Shown here: positions 22,913 through 34,463 of the stretch, piece by piece | How positions within the stretch are numbered: the stretch's first letter is position 1 | Layout of the letters: each line of letters opens with the position of its first letter | Source: Ixodes scapularis | Taxonomy: Eukaryota > Arthropoda > Arachnida > Ixodida > Ixodidae | Direction: 5' to 3' | NCBI RefSeq assembly: GCF_016920785.2 | Contig: NW_024609846.1 | Coordinates: forward strand, 105,514,831 to 105,578,830 | Length of the DNA: 64,000 bases | The notes under the pieces: generated by a model | The model's input: only the letters and a program-made list of their open reading frames with translations | What the model was told of the DNA's origin: nothing | Databases searched by the model: none | Program-made: the position numbers and the translations under genes

Positions 22913-24837
22913 AGGGAATACATTCCACTCCGCTCATTTGCATTAGACAGAACGCCTACAGCGCCGAATTCAGCCCTGACGGTGTGGACGTCCGCGTCGG
23001 TCCACGCGCATGTGCACGTGGATGTTTGCGGAGACCGCGGCGGTGTCGTCTCCGATTCCACCTAAAGCCCCTCCATGCTTCAAAAGTAGCGCAAGGTGCG
23101 TCGATGCACGAGGCACGTGCAACGCGGAACCCTTGGGAAGATTATGGCGGCACAGCGCAGCAAAGTGTTTGGCGCAGCACTGATACAGTGTACTAGAATA
23201 CTTGGGTAGTGTTGGGACCGGAGGCGCTCGCCTGAAGCGCGTGGTGTTGATCGCGACACGTGTCGACACCGGCGCGTTATCCAGAAGGTGTGCGCATGCG
23301 CGGCTGCACGCACCAAAAATATGAATCTTTGGTGCCGCTTTGGTGGAGTGCACATAGGACTTCTGATACAGCTACAATCTGCCAGCGGTCGTACCGCGGC
23401 ATCAATTACGATGCCGCACGCAACATGACGCTTCAATGTATTGGACGGTACAAACGACATTACCCTTACTTTACATAAAAACAACTGCGACTTTAAAGAA
23501 GCGGATAGCAAGTTATTTCAGCGTAGAATTCGCTGCGACTTTCGGCTTGTCGGATGGTGAGCAGTTTAAATGAAATGCCCATTTCCTCGGTCGCAAAGGC
23601 CGAACATTAGATATTTGAAAGGGATATCTAAAACTCGGAGGTAGTTTTATTTTTTTTTTCTATCTTATTTTATAATGGAACGAAACGGCACATACTAAAG
23701 TCTTAGATTGTTTTAGTATGTTTTTAATACCCCAGGTTAACTCCTCTGTCTTCGTTTCTGCCCGTCTTCTTTTTCTTGAACTTAATCAGCTCGCTTCAAT
23801 TGTCAATCATTCTTGTGTTCATTTATGCGACGAACCACCCAAGCGGCGGTCGCAAAGGGGTGAGAATCTTTTATTTCTTCATGGCTGCCACGACCATCCG
23901 AGGGCCACCCGACGTCCACTTGTAAGAAATGGCTTATAAGCCGTGACAATTTTTATCACGCGTTTTAACACTGAACTTAAGTCCAAAAACTGAGACAACG
24001 TGGGCTGAACAAGTAATGCTTTATAAGATTCATAGAAAACAAGCAACTATTTCACATCATTTTGAGCAGAAAACATTGGCACACGTAGATCAGGCAAGGA
24101 AAAAGTTGTAATAGTTTACAGCACGGCATTGAAATAATGGTTACAATGTGCAGCGCACACATGGTTACAATATGCAGCGCATTATCCTCTTGAGGGTAAA
24201 CCATCTGAAACCCACACGCTCATAACAATACATTTAACCGACAGCTGCTTTCTGACAACCAGGTAAGTCTCGCCTGAGCTGGGTATTCGAAGAGAAGGAC
24301 CCATGGTTCCACATGGGTCCTTCCTTATCTGGTTCACGCAGACATACAGGGTGTTTTTGTTGTATTATTTACAGAACTTTACATATTTTACAAAAAAGAA
24401 TGGGGCAGATATGTGGATGCCGTCTTTCGTTATATCTGTAGGGCTCGGTGGACAATAAATGCGTGAATAACCGTTTGCAATGTTTAATAATGAACCAAAA
24501 TTTGTTAGTTAACTTGTTTATTAACGGCTTAATCGGCCATGGTGCAATTGCAGTTTTAAAAGGAGTCATTATTAAAGACAAACAATATTTCTACAATTCG
24601 CGAAAAGGCAACGAGGTTCACTTAATTTATCGTAAAAGTTTGCCTTTCTTCGCTTGATTCAGAAACCGCGTTATGAAAATAATACGTAGAATAGTGACTT
24701 GGTCGTCTTGATGTGTAGCGCCGGCAAGTCCACCGAAGACACGCTGTCGAGTTAGTGACGAGGGGACAGAAACAACTGCGTCATTCTTCTACGCATCAAT
24801 ATCAGCAAGAGTTCTGTCGCTGTTTCGCCGACGGCAT
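22913..24837. other. Unassigned DNA; small perfect hairpin at 24294-24323
   Basis: No gene is recognised. The perfect inverted repeat GAAGGACCCATG...CATGGGTCCTTC (12-bp arms, 6-nt loop) lies at 24294-24323. GTTACAAT(G/A)TGCAGCGCA occurs twice near 24140-24180. The first ~600 bp is GC-richer than the rest and may be another unrecognised element. Confidence 0.45.
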
Positions 24838-25095
24838 TTCGGCACGCAAGCGGGTTTCACATGCAGCGATTCCGCCGCCCAAATCGCTGCCGCTAGCGGC
24901 GCGGCGGCACGAATCGCGAGGTTTCATTTCACATGAGCGTTTTCTGCCGTTGCGATGGCCAATGTTGCTTGCAGCAAGCATATGCGCAGAGTCGGTTACA
25001 GCGGCGTCTAACGACAATTTTTATGCCTTAGTTTTCAGTTTCCCTTTTAATTTAACCTTAAAAACAAAGAAAAGCGTCGAAAATACTAAATAAAC
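24838..25095 (+). repeat. Harbinger-associated terminal/subterminal repeat, left copy
   Basis: The AAGCGGGTTTCACATG region and the ~240 bp after it recur inverted at 26967-27202. Shared features are the TTTCACATGAGCGTTT/AAACGCTCATGTGAA block, GCGATGGCCAATGTTGCTTG and CCTTAGTTTTCA. It lies immediately upstream of the first recognised transposase exon, so it is probably the left terminal region of that transposon. Confidence 0.6.
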
Positions 25096-26077
25096 GTTGG
25101 TCTTATTTGTTTATGGTTCTTTTTTCAAACTTCGTTCTTGCGGAGGATGTAACCTCGGATCATCCTCAGCAGCGTCACGGGCATTTCTGAAATTGGGGTA
25201 TGTGCTGATGATCCGGAGTATGTCCGTCTACGAAGACTTGAAGAGTATCTTCTTTTAAGAAAGAAGCAGATCCTGCTTACTCTCCCGAGCCCAAGGCGCT
25301 GGTGGGTAAGGCCCATCTGGCAAAACCGCAAGAGAGAGTCGGAGTTCCACAAAGCGGTGAGTTGTGACCTCGTATTTTGATACCGAGGATTTTCTAGTGG
25401 TATTCGTTTTCTCACAATGTAATATATTCGTACAGATGCCATTGCTTATAAGTGGGGACACGGAGTACTTCCAGAAGTACTATAAGATGAGACCTGGTCG
25501 AAACACCACTCACAAGAGCTTACCTCACGCGGGAGCCGCTATTATCGCGGGCTAGACTTGCCATGACACTCAGGTACTGGGAACTTTCCTGCTTTTCTAA
25601 TTAGCTCTGATTTATGCACAGAGATATGATTTACTGTCCCACCCGCTTTCTTAAGGCACTTATCGTCTGGAATGCAGATGCAGGACATTGCTATGGCCTT
25701 TAGAGTCGGAATCTCGACAGCGGCAGGTGTCATTCACTCCACCTGCAAGATTCTCTGGACAGCTCTCCAACCCCTTTTTCTAGAGGTATGCTGAAAGGCT
25801 GGCTGGTCAAATTAGTGATAGAGAATGCTTTACTTAGGATTAAATTGTGCCCACCTCTTCTATTACCAGTAATTTGTGAGGTGCTTTTAGAGAAATACTG
25901 ACACTGCTGGATTCTAGTATTGAATACGTTTTAAATCGGGAAATAAGCATACTGATTAAGATGGTGCGTCCACGGTGACCGTTCAATGCAGATCCGAGAG
26001 CTCAGCTCGCGCACTGCCGTCCGAGCCCCGCTTCTTTTTGCCTGACAATACCTGGGTATACCAGCAGTCACAGTTCG

Positions 26078-27202
26078 TCAGCGGGTTTCACATGCGCGAT
26101 TTCTGCCGTCGCGGCGCTCTGGCCAGCCGCAGCGGCTGAGCGGCACGGTTCCACCAGGTTGGAAATTATTCGCCGCGGCAGAGCGGCAGCTCCCGCCTTG
26201 GCCACTCACAGCGAGGCGTGAAATCACGTGACAGGAGGAGAAACATTGCGGGAAAGCTGGCGCACAGGACAGTGGCGTTTTTACGTTATTGAAGCAGACG
26301 ACAAGCAGAGAAAGTACGCAAGCGACTGGTTTGCGATATCTCTTTTACGGCGGGTCGCGCTTCTTTGCTTCAGCAGTCGCGTCCGAACTGTTCAGTAGAT
26401 CATGGAGGAGAGGGATTGCTGTCCCCTTCCTCGGAATTTGTTTTCTCAATGAATTACGCCGCTCTTTTTTGCTTTCCTCGCCCGAGTACGGACTGTAGCG
26501 AGCGCAAGAGACGCTACTTGGTAGCGGCTTGTACGTGCGCTAGTGAGAAAAACAAAAGAAGAAGAACTGAGCGACATTGACATGTTTTTTTCCAACACAG
26601 ATCGTTGCACCAAGTAAGACGAAACATGTTGCGCCCAGTTCAATGAACTGCTTATCAGTGAACTGTCCAAGCGTCGGGTTACTTAGGATGCGGAGCTCAA
26701 AGAATTTAGGAACAATGGGATCAAAGAGAAACTCGGGGAAGAGGTGACTGAGGCCTCGAAAGTGATCGACAAGACCGGTATGAAGCGAGTGCACTACTAC
26801 CGGTTCGCGAGGTTCGGGTCGGTCATATCAGTTGAAGTCTTTACATCCGAGGAAGGCGCTGCCCATGACGCAGCCGAGGATGATTCGACGTTTGATCCTC
26901 CGCGACAACGAAGTTCCAAAGAAAACAAGAACCATAAACAAATAGGATCAAGGTTTATTTAATATTTTAAACGCTTTTTTGTTTTATTAAGGTGAAGTTA
27001 AAGGGTAAAATGAAAACTAAGGAATTAAAATTGTTATTGGAAGACGCTATAACCTACTGTGAGCATCTGCTTGCCGCAAGCAACATTGGCCATCGCAACC
27101 GCAGGAAACGCTCATGTGAAGTGAAACCTCACGATCCGTGCCGCCACGCCGCTAGCGGCAACGATTTCGGCCGCGAAATCCCTTCATGTGAAACCCGCTT
27201 AG
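26078..27202 (-). mobile_element. Deletion derivative of the same Harbinger family inside transposase intron 3
   Basis: The segment begins AGCGGGTTTCACATG near 26078 and ends with the inverse CATGTGAAACCCGCT near 27202. Its right ~235 bp is the inverted copy of 24838-25095. Inside is a MADF N-terminal fragment on + (26602-26770). The order (MADF end, then transposase-side terminal region) is what an internally deleted copy inserted in reverse would give. No target duplication is clear, so the limits are approximate. Confidence 0.5.
26602..26770 (+). pseudogene. MADF-domain N-terminal fragment
   Basis: After a possible acceptor (TTTCCAACACAG ending at 26601) the + frame reads FNELLISELSKRR, a stop (TAG), then DAELKEFRNNGIKEKLGEEV. 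This fits the first helix and the Trp-region of MADF domains, with the conserved Trp codon now part of the broken stretch. Homology ends after about 26750. It complements the C-terminal MADF half at 38562-38740. Confidence 0.5.
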
Positions 27203-28664
27203 ATTAATGGTGCTATATCAATGAAGGCCATCTTGCACCAAGTTGAGCACTATTATGAAGTTCTGGAGTTGAGTATTATGCATGTAGTATACAGATCATG
27301 AAAACCTTAAAACGGTGAAGGGATTAACCAATGTTTGCTTATTTGTTATAAAACAAATTGCAAAGGTATCTGTGTGTGCTTACATATATTATATACCATC
27401 GAAAATTGTAGTTTATGAAACTGATTTCAGAACTTCCATGCAGTCGCGTTTGAAATATTTAGAAGGCTCTATTACATGTCTGCTACTATGACACAATGTC
27501 ATCACAGGTGCCAACTACTAAGAGATGGCAGAAAGTTGCTGAGGGCTTCCAGAACAAGTGGAATTCCCCCCAATGTGTCGTTGCTGTGGATGGCAAACAC
27601 GTCGATATTCAGGCACCACCGAATTCTGGTAGCTTATACTACAACTATAAGGTACAGTTTGCGTCAGTACTTTTTATGAGCTGTATTTCTCACTGCATTT
27701 ATGATTTGTTGTCATTACAGGGTACATACTCTATCGTACTAATGGCTGTTGTGGACAGTGACTTGAAGTTCGTTGCTGTAGACGTCGGTGCCTACGGACG
27801 ACAGAGTGATAGAGGTACCCTAAGTGCCTCTCGGTTCGGTAAATGTATCGAAAATGGCCTCCTCGGCCTGCCACCACCAAAGCGGCTTCCAAACTCGACA
27901 GTAATCACACCATATGTGTTCTTGGGTGACGAAACGTTCCACCTACGCCCGACATTCTGAGACCGTACCCAGGAAAGCACCAGGACGATGACAAACGAAT
28001 ATTCAACTATCGGGTCAGCCGTGCAAGGTGACTTAAAAGCGCAAGAACCATGTAGTGAATTGGAGGGGGTGGGCGGGTAGTTTTTAGCAGGGTAGCAAAT
28101 AGTTTAATTGTTGTTGTTTTTTTGTCTGTTTTGTTGCGGGATAATTGTAAAAAATCATTTCCATGAACCTGTCTCCACTTGCGCAGGAGGTGCGCCGAAA
28201 ACGCTTTTGGCGTGTTGGCATAAAGGTTTCGGATATTCCGAAGAACCATCAACCTGCTACCAGAACACGCAGACTACGTCGTCATAGCAACTTGCGCACT
28301 ACACAACTACTTGTGGGACGACTCCGTCTACATTCCTCCTAGCTGCGTTGACAAAGAGGATGCCTATGGCAACATCACGAACGGCAACTGGCGATCGACA
28401 TTCAAACACGACGAAACAGTTATGACGGACCTGGAGCCTCCCGTGGGGCACAATTACAGCGGTTCCGCACGTGAAGCGATGGACCTCTTCTGCTCCTACT
28501 TTATGAGCAGCCAAGGGGCCGTACCTTGGCAGCGGACCTCTGCTAGGCTGCGTTCTTGAATGGTAGCGCACCTTGTGCTGCGAGCACTTGCAAACTTTTG
28601 CATACATTGCATGGTAGACACCATCCAGACGAATAAACAAGCAAAATGTGTGACTCATTTGTCT

Positions 28665-29130
28665 TTACTCGCTCTTTACAAGAAGTGCGTCAGGGTATCG
28701 GCCTTGAGCATACTGAGATAGAATGTGTAGAAGTTCCATTTTAAGGTGAGTCTGCATAGACTCGGGTGTCGCCTTTAAGTATGGATCCAGGGAGAGCAGG
28801 AAGTGGACAGTAGCATCCATAGGCTTGTGTGCTGCCAGGGCCCCTCTCACAACGTTGAGTTTGTCTTCCACTGCTTCCGAGTCCTGCTTCCGTTTATGGC
28901 TCTTTGCGAGTGTCCTAGTCGCTACGCTTTCTGTTGGGCAGCTTCCCGGCTCGGCTGCTTGGGAAGGACCAGCAGCAGAGGTCTCCGCGTAGCCCGGTGA
29001 TGCAAAAATCAGATTCAGACTGCTTGGGGCGTCCGGGCCCCTTGGGCTCCCTTGAGGTGTCGGACTGTCTGCTGCCGGTTGACTCATGTGTGCCACCGTT
29101 AAATCAGTGGCTTCCATGTTGCTGAAGCTT
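28665..29130 (-). CDS. MADF-BESS protein, last exon with BESS motif (Harbinger partner gene)
   Basis: The minus-strand acceptor TTTTTTTAG ends at 29131, and the exon reads SFSNMEATDLTVAHMSQ..., then a Ser/Pro/Ala-rich linker, a basic stretch KSHKRKQ, and a C-terminal BESS motif (HFLLSLDPYLKATPESMQ) ending at TAA 28665-28667. BESS motifs mediate protein interaction in MADF proteins. The exon needs one upstream nucleotide to complete a codon after CGCAA, which the exon at 38562-38740 supplies exactly. The gene is convergent with the transposase, with stops 106 bp apart. The exon itself is intact, but upstream exons are damaged. Confidence 0.72.
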
Positions 29131-30689
29131 CTAAAAAAATGTAAATTATTAAATGTGCGGTGCAACAATTTTTCTACTTCGCGCAAATACCACTTAGAAC
29201 GGAACCCTGACGTTACTGACATATGAAACACGCGTTCGTCTTTCAACCCACGTAATAGAAGTTCCAGAAAAACATTATAAAAAAAAAAAACGAGCAGCGT
29301 TCATCCCCTCAACTCGCAGCCAGAACAAGCGGCCACGTGATCTGGAGCCGATTATATGCCGCCCATGTTGATCATAGCCACTCGCTGGTGTTGGCAAAGC
29401 ATAGGACACGCGCTGAGTTCCAGACATTGCTATGCCTCGGCATTTTGTCGTCGTTGCAGCGATTGGACACGGGCCACTACCCGAATGCTTCTCGAGCTAG
29501 TAATTATCACAAGCCCAAATCGAGGGCCCACGCAATGCTCGGTTCCAATCTATGAACCGCATTCAAATATCGTCATTTGGGATGTACTGCGATCCCCAGG
29601 GTACGTCATCGAAATTCGCAAAGGAAAGATTGAATGAAAATGGTCGCTTTTGTCCCTGAAATTACACCGCAGCAAAGGAGCTTCTTAGCCAGTGGCGTTG
29701 CGAGTATACTTGAGTCCTACACGTTACTGAAAAATAGTAAGGAATTGCATTTACAATTACTCGAGGCTAAATTGTAATTTGTTACAATTACAATTACCCT
29801 CCCATGAAAGTAACTGACCGTTACCCCAAAAGGTAATCCGTTACTTTCGTGGCGTTACTTTTAACATTATTGTCTTCAAGTAAGAAACAAAGGGAAGTGG
29901 GTTATTCAAGTAATTATTATTGCCACCTGTTCCATTTAATGACCTTGAGTATTTTGAGCAAAAGCTGGCTCTCGAAAGTCTCGTCAGACATTCTGCGTTA
30001 TTTCTTACACAATAGGCCGACTGCTACGCTGAACACCATTTGAGCTGACGCACTGGATGGGAGTGCCATATTGTGCCTCACGAATGCTTCATGCTCTGCA
30101 TTGAGCTTTTTCAGCGAAGCAAGGGAAGCAATATTTACCTCGAATGTAGAGCAAATCTTCGTCGTTGCAGCCGTTGCCTGTTATTCGAGAGATTTAGTAG
30201 ATCCTTCCGTTACCTCCGATTCCCGCGATAACGGTACCCGATAACGATATGATGCATACGCAAAGACGGCGGCGGAGTATCGGATATCGTTATCGGAGTC
30301 ATCGGACCGATCTACTAAAATTCTCCATCGCCTAAATCGCGAAGCTGTAGAAGTCGGTAACCGGACAAAAGCTCACCGGACAAAAGCTCACCGGACAGAA
30401 GCTCACCGGACAAAAGCTCACCGGACAAAAGCTCACCCGTTTTTTCACAGACCCGGACAAAAGCTCACCTCATTTTTTTTTGCTACCCCGGGTGAAACAC
30501 GGGTTGTTATAAAGTACGGACGCGATGGACATTCCACCATTTTTATGAGAACTGGCATCCCATTCCATGCAAAGGTTGATGATGATTGGGGTTTAATGGC
30601 GCAAGAGCGGCTTTGGCTATATTGCGCCAGACAAAATTACTTAAGACGGCTATACTAGGAAATAGATATTAAAGTTTTCATGGTAAAAG

Positions 30690-33600
30690 TTACAGCTGAT
30701 GTATATATCTGGTCTTTTTAAGATAGTCAATAACACGGTTAAGTGGCACTAAAGGATGATCACCAAGCAAAAACATAGGATGAAATGGAAGGTGACCTCT
30801 AAAAAGTTCAGGAAAACTTTGTCGGCGATGTTGGTGATGAAATCTACAATGCCATAAAATGTGCAAAACTGTCAGTACTTCTCCACAATGAGCACAGAGC
30901 TTTTCGTCTTCGCCACAAAGAAGATGTAGATGAGTCAGACGTGAATGGCCAATCCTCAGGCGGCATAATAGAATCTCCAGTCGACGTTCCTTAAGGAATG
31001 AGCTCTCCCACAGAGCCAAGATGGGCTTAATGATATGAAGTTTATTGTTACTCTCCGCGTCCCACTCCGACTGCCATGCCTTCAAAAGTGATTTCTTCCA
31101 AAGGGGCCTAAGGTCCTGATAGGGTAACCCAAGAGATGTTGCCGAGTCCTTTGCACCTGCAGCCAGTTTATCTGCTTGCTCATTCCCTGGAATTCCAACA
31201 TGACTGGGCACCCAGCAGAATATTATGGTGTGTCCGAGTTTGAGAGCCCGGTTTATTTTGGACCGTATATGTAGTACAAGAAGATTCTTTGTGGGACGTC
31301 TAGAAGAGACAGCCTGTATCACGCTTTGTGAATCGACAAAAAGGATAGCCTTTAATATTTTGTTACTCATGATATGTTCAATGGCTAGAGAGACACCATA
31401 AAGCTCTGCAGAGAAAATGCTTGCCATACCATCCATTCGTAAAGCTTTGTCAAAGGAACTGGAATATACGGCACAACCAACAAAAGATGAAGATTTCGAC
31501 CCATCAGTATAGAATTCAGTATAATCTCTATATGTCTCCTGCATCGACTGAAACTCCTGCTGCAGGACTTGAGGGGAAATAGCCCGTTTATCATACTTTG
31601 TGAGCGACCAGTCGCAGAAAATCGGCAATTCGTCCCACGGAGAAACTTTTTCTTTGTGCTTTAGTATGACAGCATCATTCAGTGGAAACTGGAGGGAGGC
31701 ACAAAGGCTTTGAATGCGGAAGTTAATAGGACGCACGATACGTGGCTTGTTTTCAAAAAGTTTAGAGAATCGACAGGTACGGATGCTAGTGTAGGATGGA
31801 TGTTGCGGGTCAGAATAGACCCTGCAAGCATAAGAAAGGCTAAGGTACTGTCTACGCTTCTCGAGAGACATCTGAAAGGTTTCTGCATATAAACTCAACA
31901 CAGGTGACGTGCGAAAAGCACCTGTAGCCAGTCGGAGCCCCAGGTGATGAACCGGATCCAGCATCTTTAGTGTAGATGGACGTGCAGATCCATACACAAT
32001 TGCACCATAGTCGAGGCGAGACCGAACTAAGGAATTGTAGAGTCGCAGGAGGCAGCGCCTGTCGGACCCCCACGAGTTGTGGGACAACACCTTGAGAATG
32101 TTTGATGATTTTAAGCATTTGCGCTTCAATTCTTTCAAATGAGGTACAAAAGTGAGCTTCTTGTCAAGGATTATGCCCAGAAATTTGTGTTCCTGGCGAA
32201 CAGGTATGTCAATGTGGTTTAAATGCAAAGAAGGATCAAGGGACAATCCCCGGCGGAGCGAAAAAGGAACGCAGACAGTTTTTTCGGGAGAAAAGGTGAA
32301 ACCGTTTTCATCTGCCCATTTGCTCATCCTATTGACTGTAAGTTGTAGTTGTCGTTCACAGCTAGAGAGGTTGCAAGAAGAAACGGAGATCTGCACATCA
32401 TCCACATACAATGAGTAAAACTCAGACGGTGGAATCACACTTGCAAGACTGTTAATTTTTACAGCAAACAGAGTAACACTTAAAACTCCTCCCTGAGGAA
32501 CTCCATTTTCCTGGGGGAACACATCGGACAGTGTAGAACCCAAGCGGACCTGAAAAGTCCGGTCGCTTAAAAAATTCTGTATACACTGGAGCATGCGGCC
32601 TCGTACCCCATAGTTGTGTAGATCCCGAAGAATTCCATACCTCCATGTGGTATCATAGGCCTTTTGCAAGTCGAAGAATACCGAGACACAATGCTGCCGA
32701 TGTACAAATGCCTCACGGATAAAAGTCTCCAAACGAACCAAATGGTCTGTGGCAGATCGTCCCTCCCGAAATCCACACTGATTAATGTCCAAAATATTTT
32801 CTTCCTCCAGAAAATACACCAGACGCCGGTTGATGAGCTTTTCATAAGTCTTCCCAAGACAACTAGTGAGCGCAATGGGACGGTAACTCGCTGAAAGAGA
32901 GGGGTCTTTACCGGGCTTCAGAAGAGGAATGATGTGGGCGCTTTTCCAGCATCGAGGGAAAGCAGCTACTTTCCATAGATGATTAAAAAACATAAGCAAA
33001 TGACTTAATGATGTTGGGGACAAGTGCCTCAGCATTTCGTAATGAATCCTGTCTGGGCCTGGTGCAGACTGCTTTTTTACACCCAGCGCCACTTCCAGTT
33101 CGCACATACTGAACGGTCTATTGTAAGCTGCCCGGTCATATCCTGACATCGAGATGGATTGCTTTTCAGCAGTAGACTGAAACTTCTGAAACTTTACACT
33201 AAAGTGGGAAGAACTAGATATATGTTGGAAGTGCATACCAAGAACATTTGCCTGATCTTTGAGAGATACGGCAGGCAAGGGAAAAAGAGGGATTCGGAAA
33301 AGTTGATAGTCGCCTCGGACTTTTCGCAGGCGGTCCCACACTTCCTTCGCTGGAACAAGGCTATTTATAGAAGAGGCATATTTGGTCCATGAAACCCTCT
33401 TAGCCTGTTTACGTGTCCAATTCGCCTTAGCCCTACTTTTCTTGAATGCAATTAGGTTTTGATTGGTAGGGTATCGACGAAAAACTCCCCAGGCTTTATT
33501 CTGGTCCTTGCGAGTGGTTGTGCACTCCTTAGTCCACCACGGTTTGCATCTCTTAGGAAGATGTCCAGATGTTTGAGGAATAGAATTCGAAGCTGCACTA

Positions 33601-34406
33601 ATTATACATTCAGTGACATAAACTGTCGCATTGTCAGGGCTCATAGTACGAAGCAAGGATGGATCAATCACAGCCTCTAATTCAAAAATAGACCAATCGG
33701 CATTCTCTAACTTCCACCTGGGAAGGCGAGTAGGAATCAATGGAATCGGTTTAACGCTTTCTAAAATAATGGGAAGATGATCGCTGCCAAAAGGGTTGTT
33801 TAAAACCTTCCATGAAAAACATGGGAGTAACGATGGTGATGACAGGGACAAATCAATAGCTGTAAAAGTGTTATGGGCGGCACTAAAAAACGTTGCTTCT
33901 TTTTGGTTTAAAAGACATAACCCGGATGATAATAAAAGTCGCTCAATGACTCCACCACGAGAGTCCTGTCGAAAACTACCCCACAAGGGGTGGTGGGAAT
34001 TAAAATCGCCAAGAATTAAAAAGGGCTCGGGTAGCTGGCCGACGAGTCCCTGAAGTTCTTGCAAATGCAGCGGAGTGTTGGGAGGCAAGTAGAGTGATAC
34101 AACGGTAATGAGGCGGTCCAGAAGAATTCGAACTGCAACTGCCTCAAGGGGAGTCTGTAGAGGGACTGGAGCACAGGCAACTCCACTCTGCACTACCACT
34201 GCTACACCACCCGAAGGGTTTGATGAAATGCGGTCCTTTCGGAAAACCTGATGACGACGTAACACTTTTGTGTGGGTGTCACTCAGATAAGTCTCCTGTA
34301 GGCATAAGGCCACAGGACGGAGCTCATCAAGAAAAAAATGTATGTCATCAATGTTACGAAAAAGGCCGCGACAATTCCACTGCATAATGCTAAAATTGTG
34401 GACCAT
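30690..34406 (-). CDS. LINE ORF2: AP endonuclease, reverse transcriptase, RNase H (1238 aa)
   Basis: I choose the ATG at 34406 (MVHNFSIMQWNCRG). The open frame extends upstream but without an ATG. Domains: an AP-like endonuclease at about residues 5-220 (QWNCRG, LQETYLS, LGDFNSHHPLWG with GDFN at 133-136, AIDLSLSS, GSDHLPI); RT at about 440-720 (HIIPLLKPGKDPS, FFDLQKAYDT, GVPQGGVLS, YVDD at 667-670); RNase H at about 960-1090 (YTDGSKSS with its Asp at 968, SAELYGVSLAIEH, FVDSQSVIQAV, NEQADKLA); and a C-terminal CAHCGEVLTVLHILWHC motif. The protein nicks target DNA and copies its own RNA from the nick. No stop or missing catalytic residue is visible. Confidence 0.93.
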   Translation of the reverse strand: MVHNFSIMQWNCRGLFRNIDDIHFFLDELRPVALCLQETYLSDTHTKVLRRHQVFRKDRISSNPSGGVAVVVQSGVACAPVPLQTPLEAVAVRILLDRLITVVSLYLPPNTPLHLQELQGLVGQLPEPFLILGDFNSHHPLWGSFRQDSRGGVIERLLLSSGLCLLNQKEATFFSAAHNTFTAIDLSLSSPSLLPCFSWKVLNNPFGSDHLPIILESVKPIPLIPTRLPRWKLENADWSIFELEAVIDPSLLRTMSPDNATVYVTECIISAASNSIPQTSGHLPKRCKPWWTKECTTTRKDQNKAWGVFRRYPTNQNLIAFKKSRAKANWTRKQAKRVSWTKYASSINSLVPAKEVWDRLRKVRGDYQLFRIPLFPLPAVSLKDQANVLGMHFQHISSSSHFSVKFQKFQSTAEKQSISMSGYDRAAYNRPFSMCELEVALGVKKQSAPGPDRIHYEMLRHLSPTSLSHLLMFFNHLWKVAAFPRCWKSAHIIPLLKPGKDPSLSASYRPIALTSCLGKTYEKLINRRLVYFLEEENILDINQCGFREGRSATDHLVRLETFIREAFVHRQHCVSVFFDLQKAYDTTWRYGILRDLHNYGVRGRMLQCIQNFLSDRTFQVRLGSTLSDVFPQENGVPQGGVLSVTLFAVKINSLASVIPPSEFYSLYVDDVQISVSSCNLSSCERQLQLTVNRMSKWADENGFTFSPEKTVCVPFSLRRGLSLDPSLHLNHIDIPVRQEHKFLGIILDKKLTFVPHLKELKRKCLKSSNILKVLSHNSWGSDRRCLLRLYNSLVRSRLDYGAIVYGSARPSTLKMLDPVHHLGLRLATGAFRTSPVLSLYAETFQMSLEKRRQYLSLSYACRVYSDPQHPSYTSIRTCRFSKLFENKPRIVRPINFRIQSLCASLQFPLNDAVILKHKEKVSPWDELPIFCDWSLTKYDKRAISPQVLQQEFQSMQETYRDYTEFYTDGSKSSSFVGCAVYSSSFDKALRMDGMASIFSAELYGVSLAIEHIMSNKILKAILFVDSQSVIQAVSSRRPTKNLLVLHIRSKINRALKLGHTIIFCWVPSHVGIPGNEQADKLAAGAKDSATSLGLPYQDLRPLWKKSLLKAWQSEWDAESNNKLHIIKPILALWESSFLKERRLEILLCRLRIGHSRLTHLHLLCGEDEKLCAHCGEVLTVLHILWHCRFHHQHRRQSFPELFRGHLPFHPMFLLGDHPLVPLNRVIDYLKKTRYIHQL

Positions 34407-34463
34407 TGTAACGTTTATAATAAAAAATAAAATTAAAATTAACTCAAGAGTAAGCAAATTATT

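Larger units (their letters stand above)
25154..28559 (+). pseudogene. HARBI1-like PIF/Harbinger DDE transposase, six exons, damaged
   Basis: I assemble six exons by splice signals and phase: 25154-25356 (RRWWVRPIWQ), 25436-25573 (GDTEYFQKYYKM, then LTREPLLSRARLAMTLR), 25656-25785 (GMQMQDIAMAFRVGISTAAG, helix-turn-helix), 27508-27651 (VVAVDGKHVDIQAP, first Asp), 27721-28027 (VDVGAYGRQSDRGT, second Asp; LGDETFHLRP), 28187-28559 (CAENAFGVL, catalytic Glu). Introns begin GT and end AG, and phases agree. Lesions: a frame-changing deletion in exon 2 near 25495, a 1-nt loss near 27957 and a TAA at 28221-28223. No initiating ATG is found, so the 5' end may be missing. AATAAA lies at 28632-28637. The family cuts and pastes DNA at 3-bp TWA targets together with a Myb/MADF-type partner, whose gene is convergent. 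Confidence 0.85.

Noticed and set aside
26540..26794. Minus-strand gene in Harbinger intron 3
   Set aside because: The plus strand of the same stretch gives a recognisable MADF N-terminus, so the minus frame is its shadow.
34407..34457. Longer start for LINE ORF2 at 34457
   Set aside because: That codon is TTG. The first ATG is at 34406, directly before the endonuclease domain. The same reasoning places ORF1 at 35912 instead of 35969.
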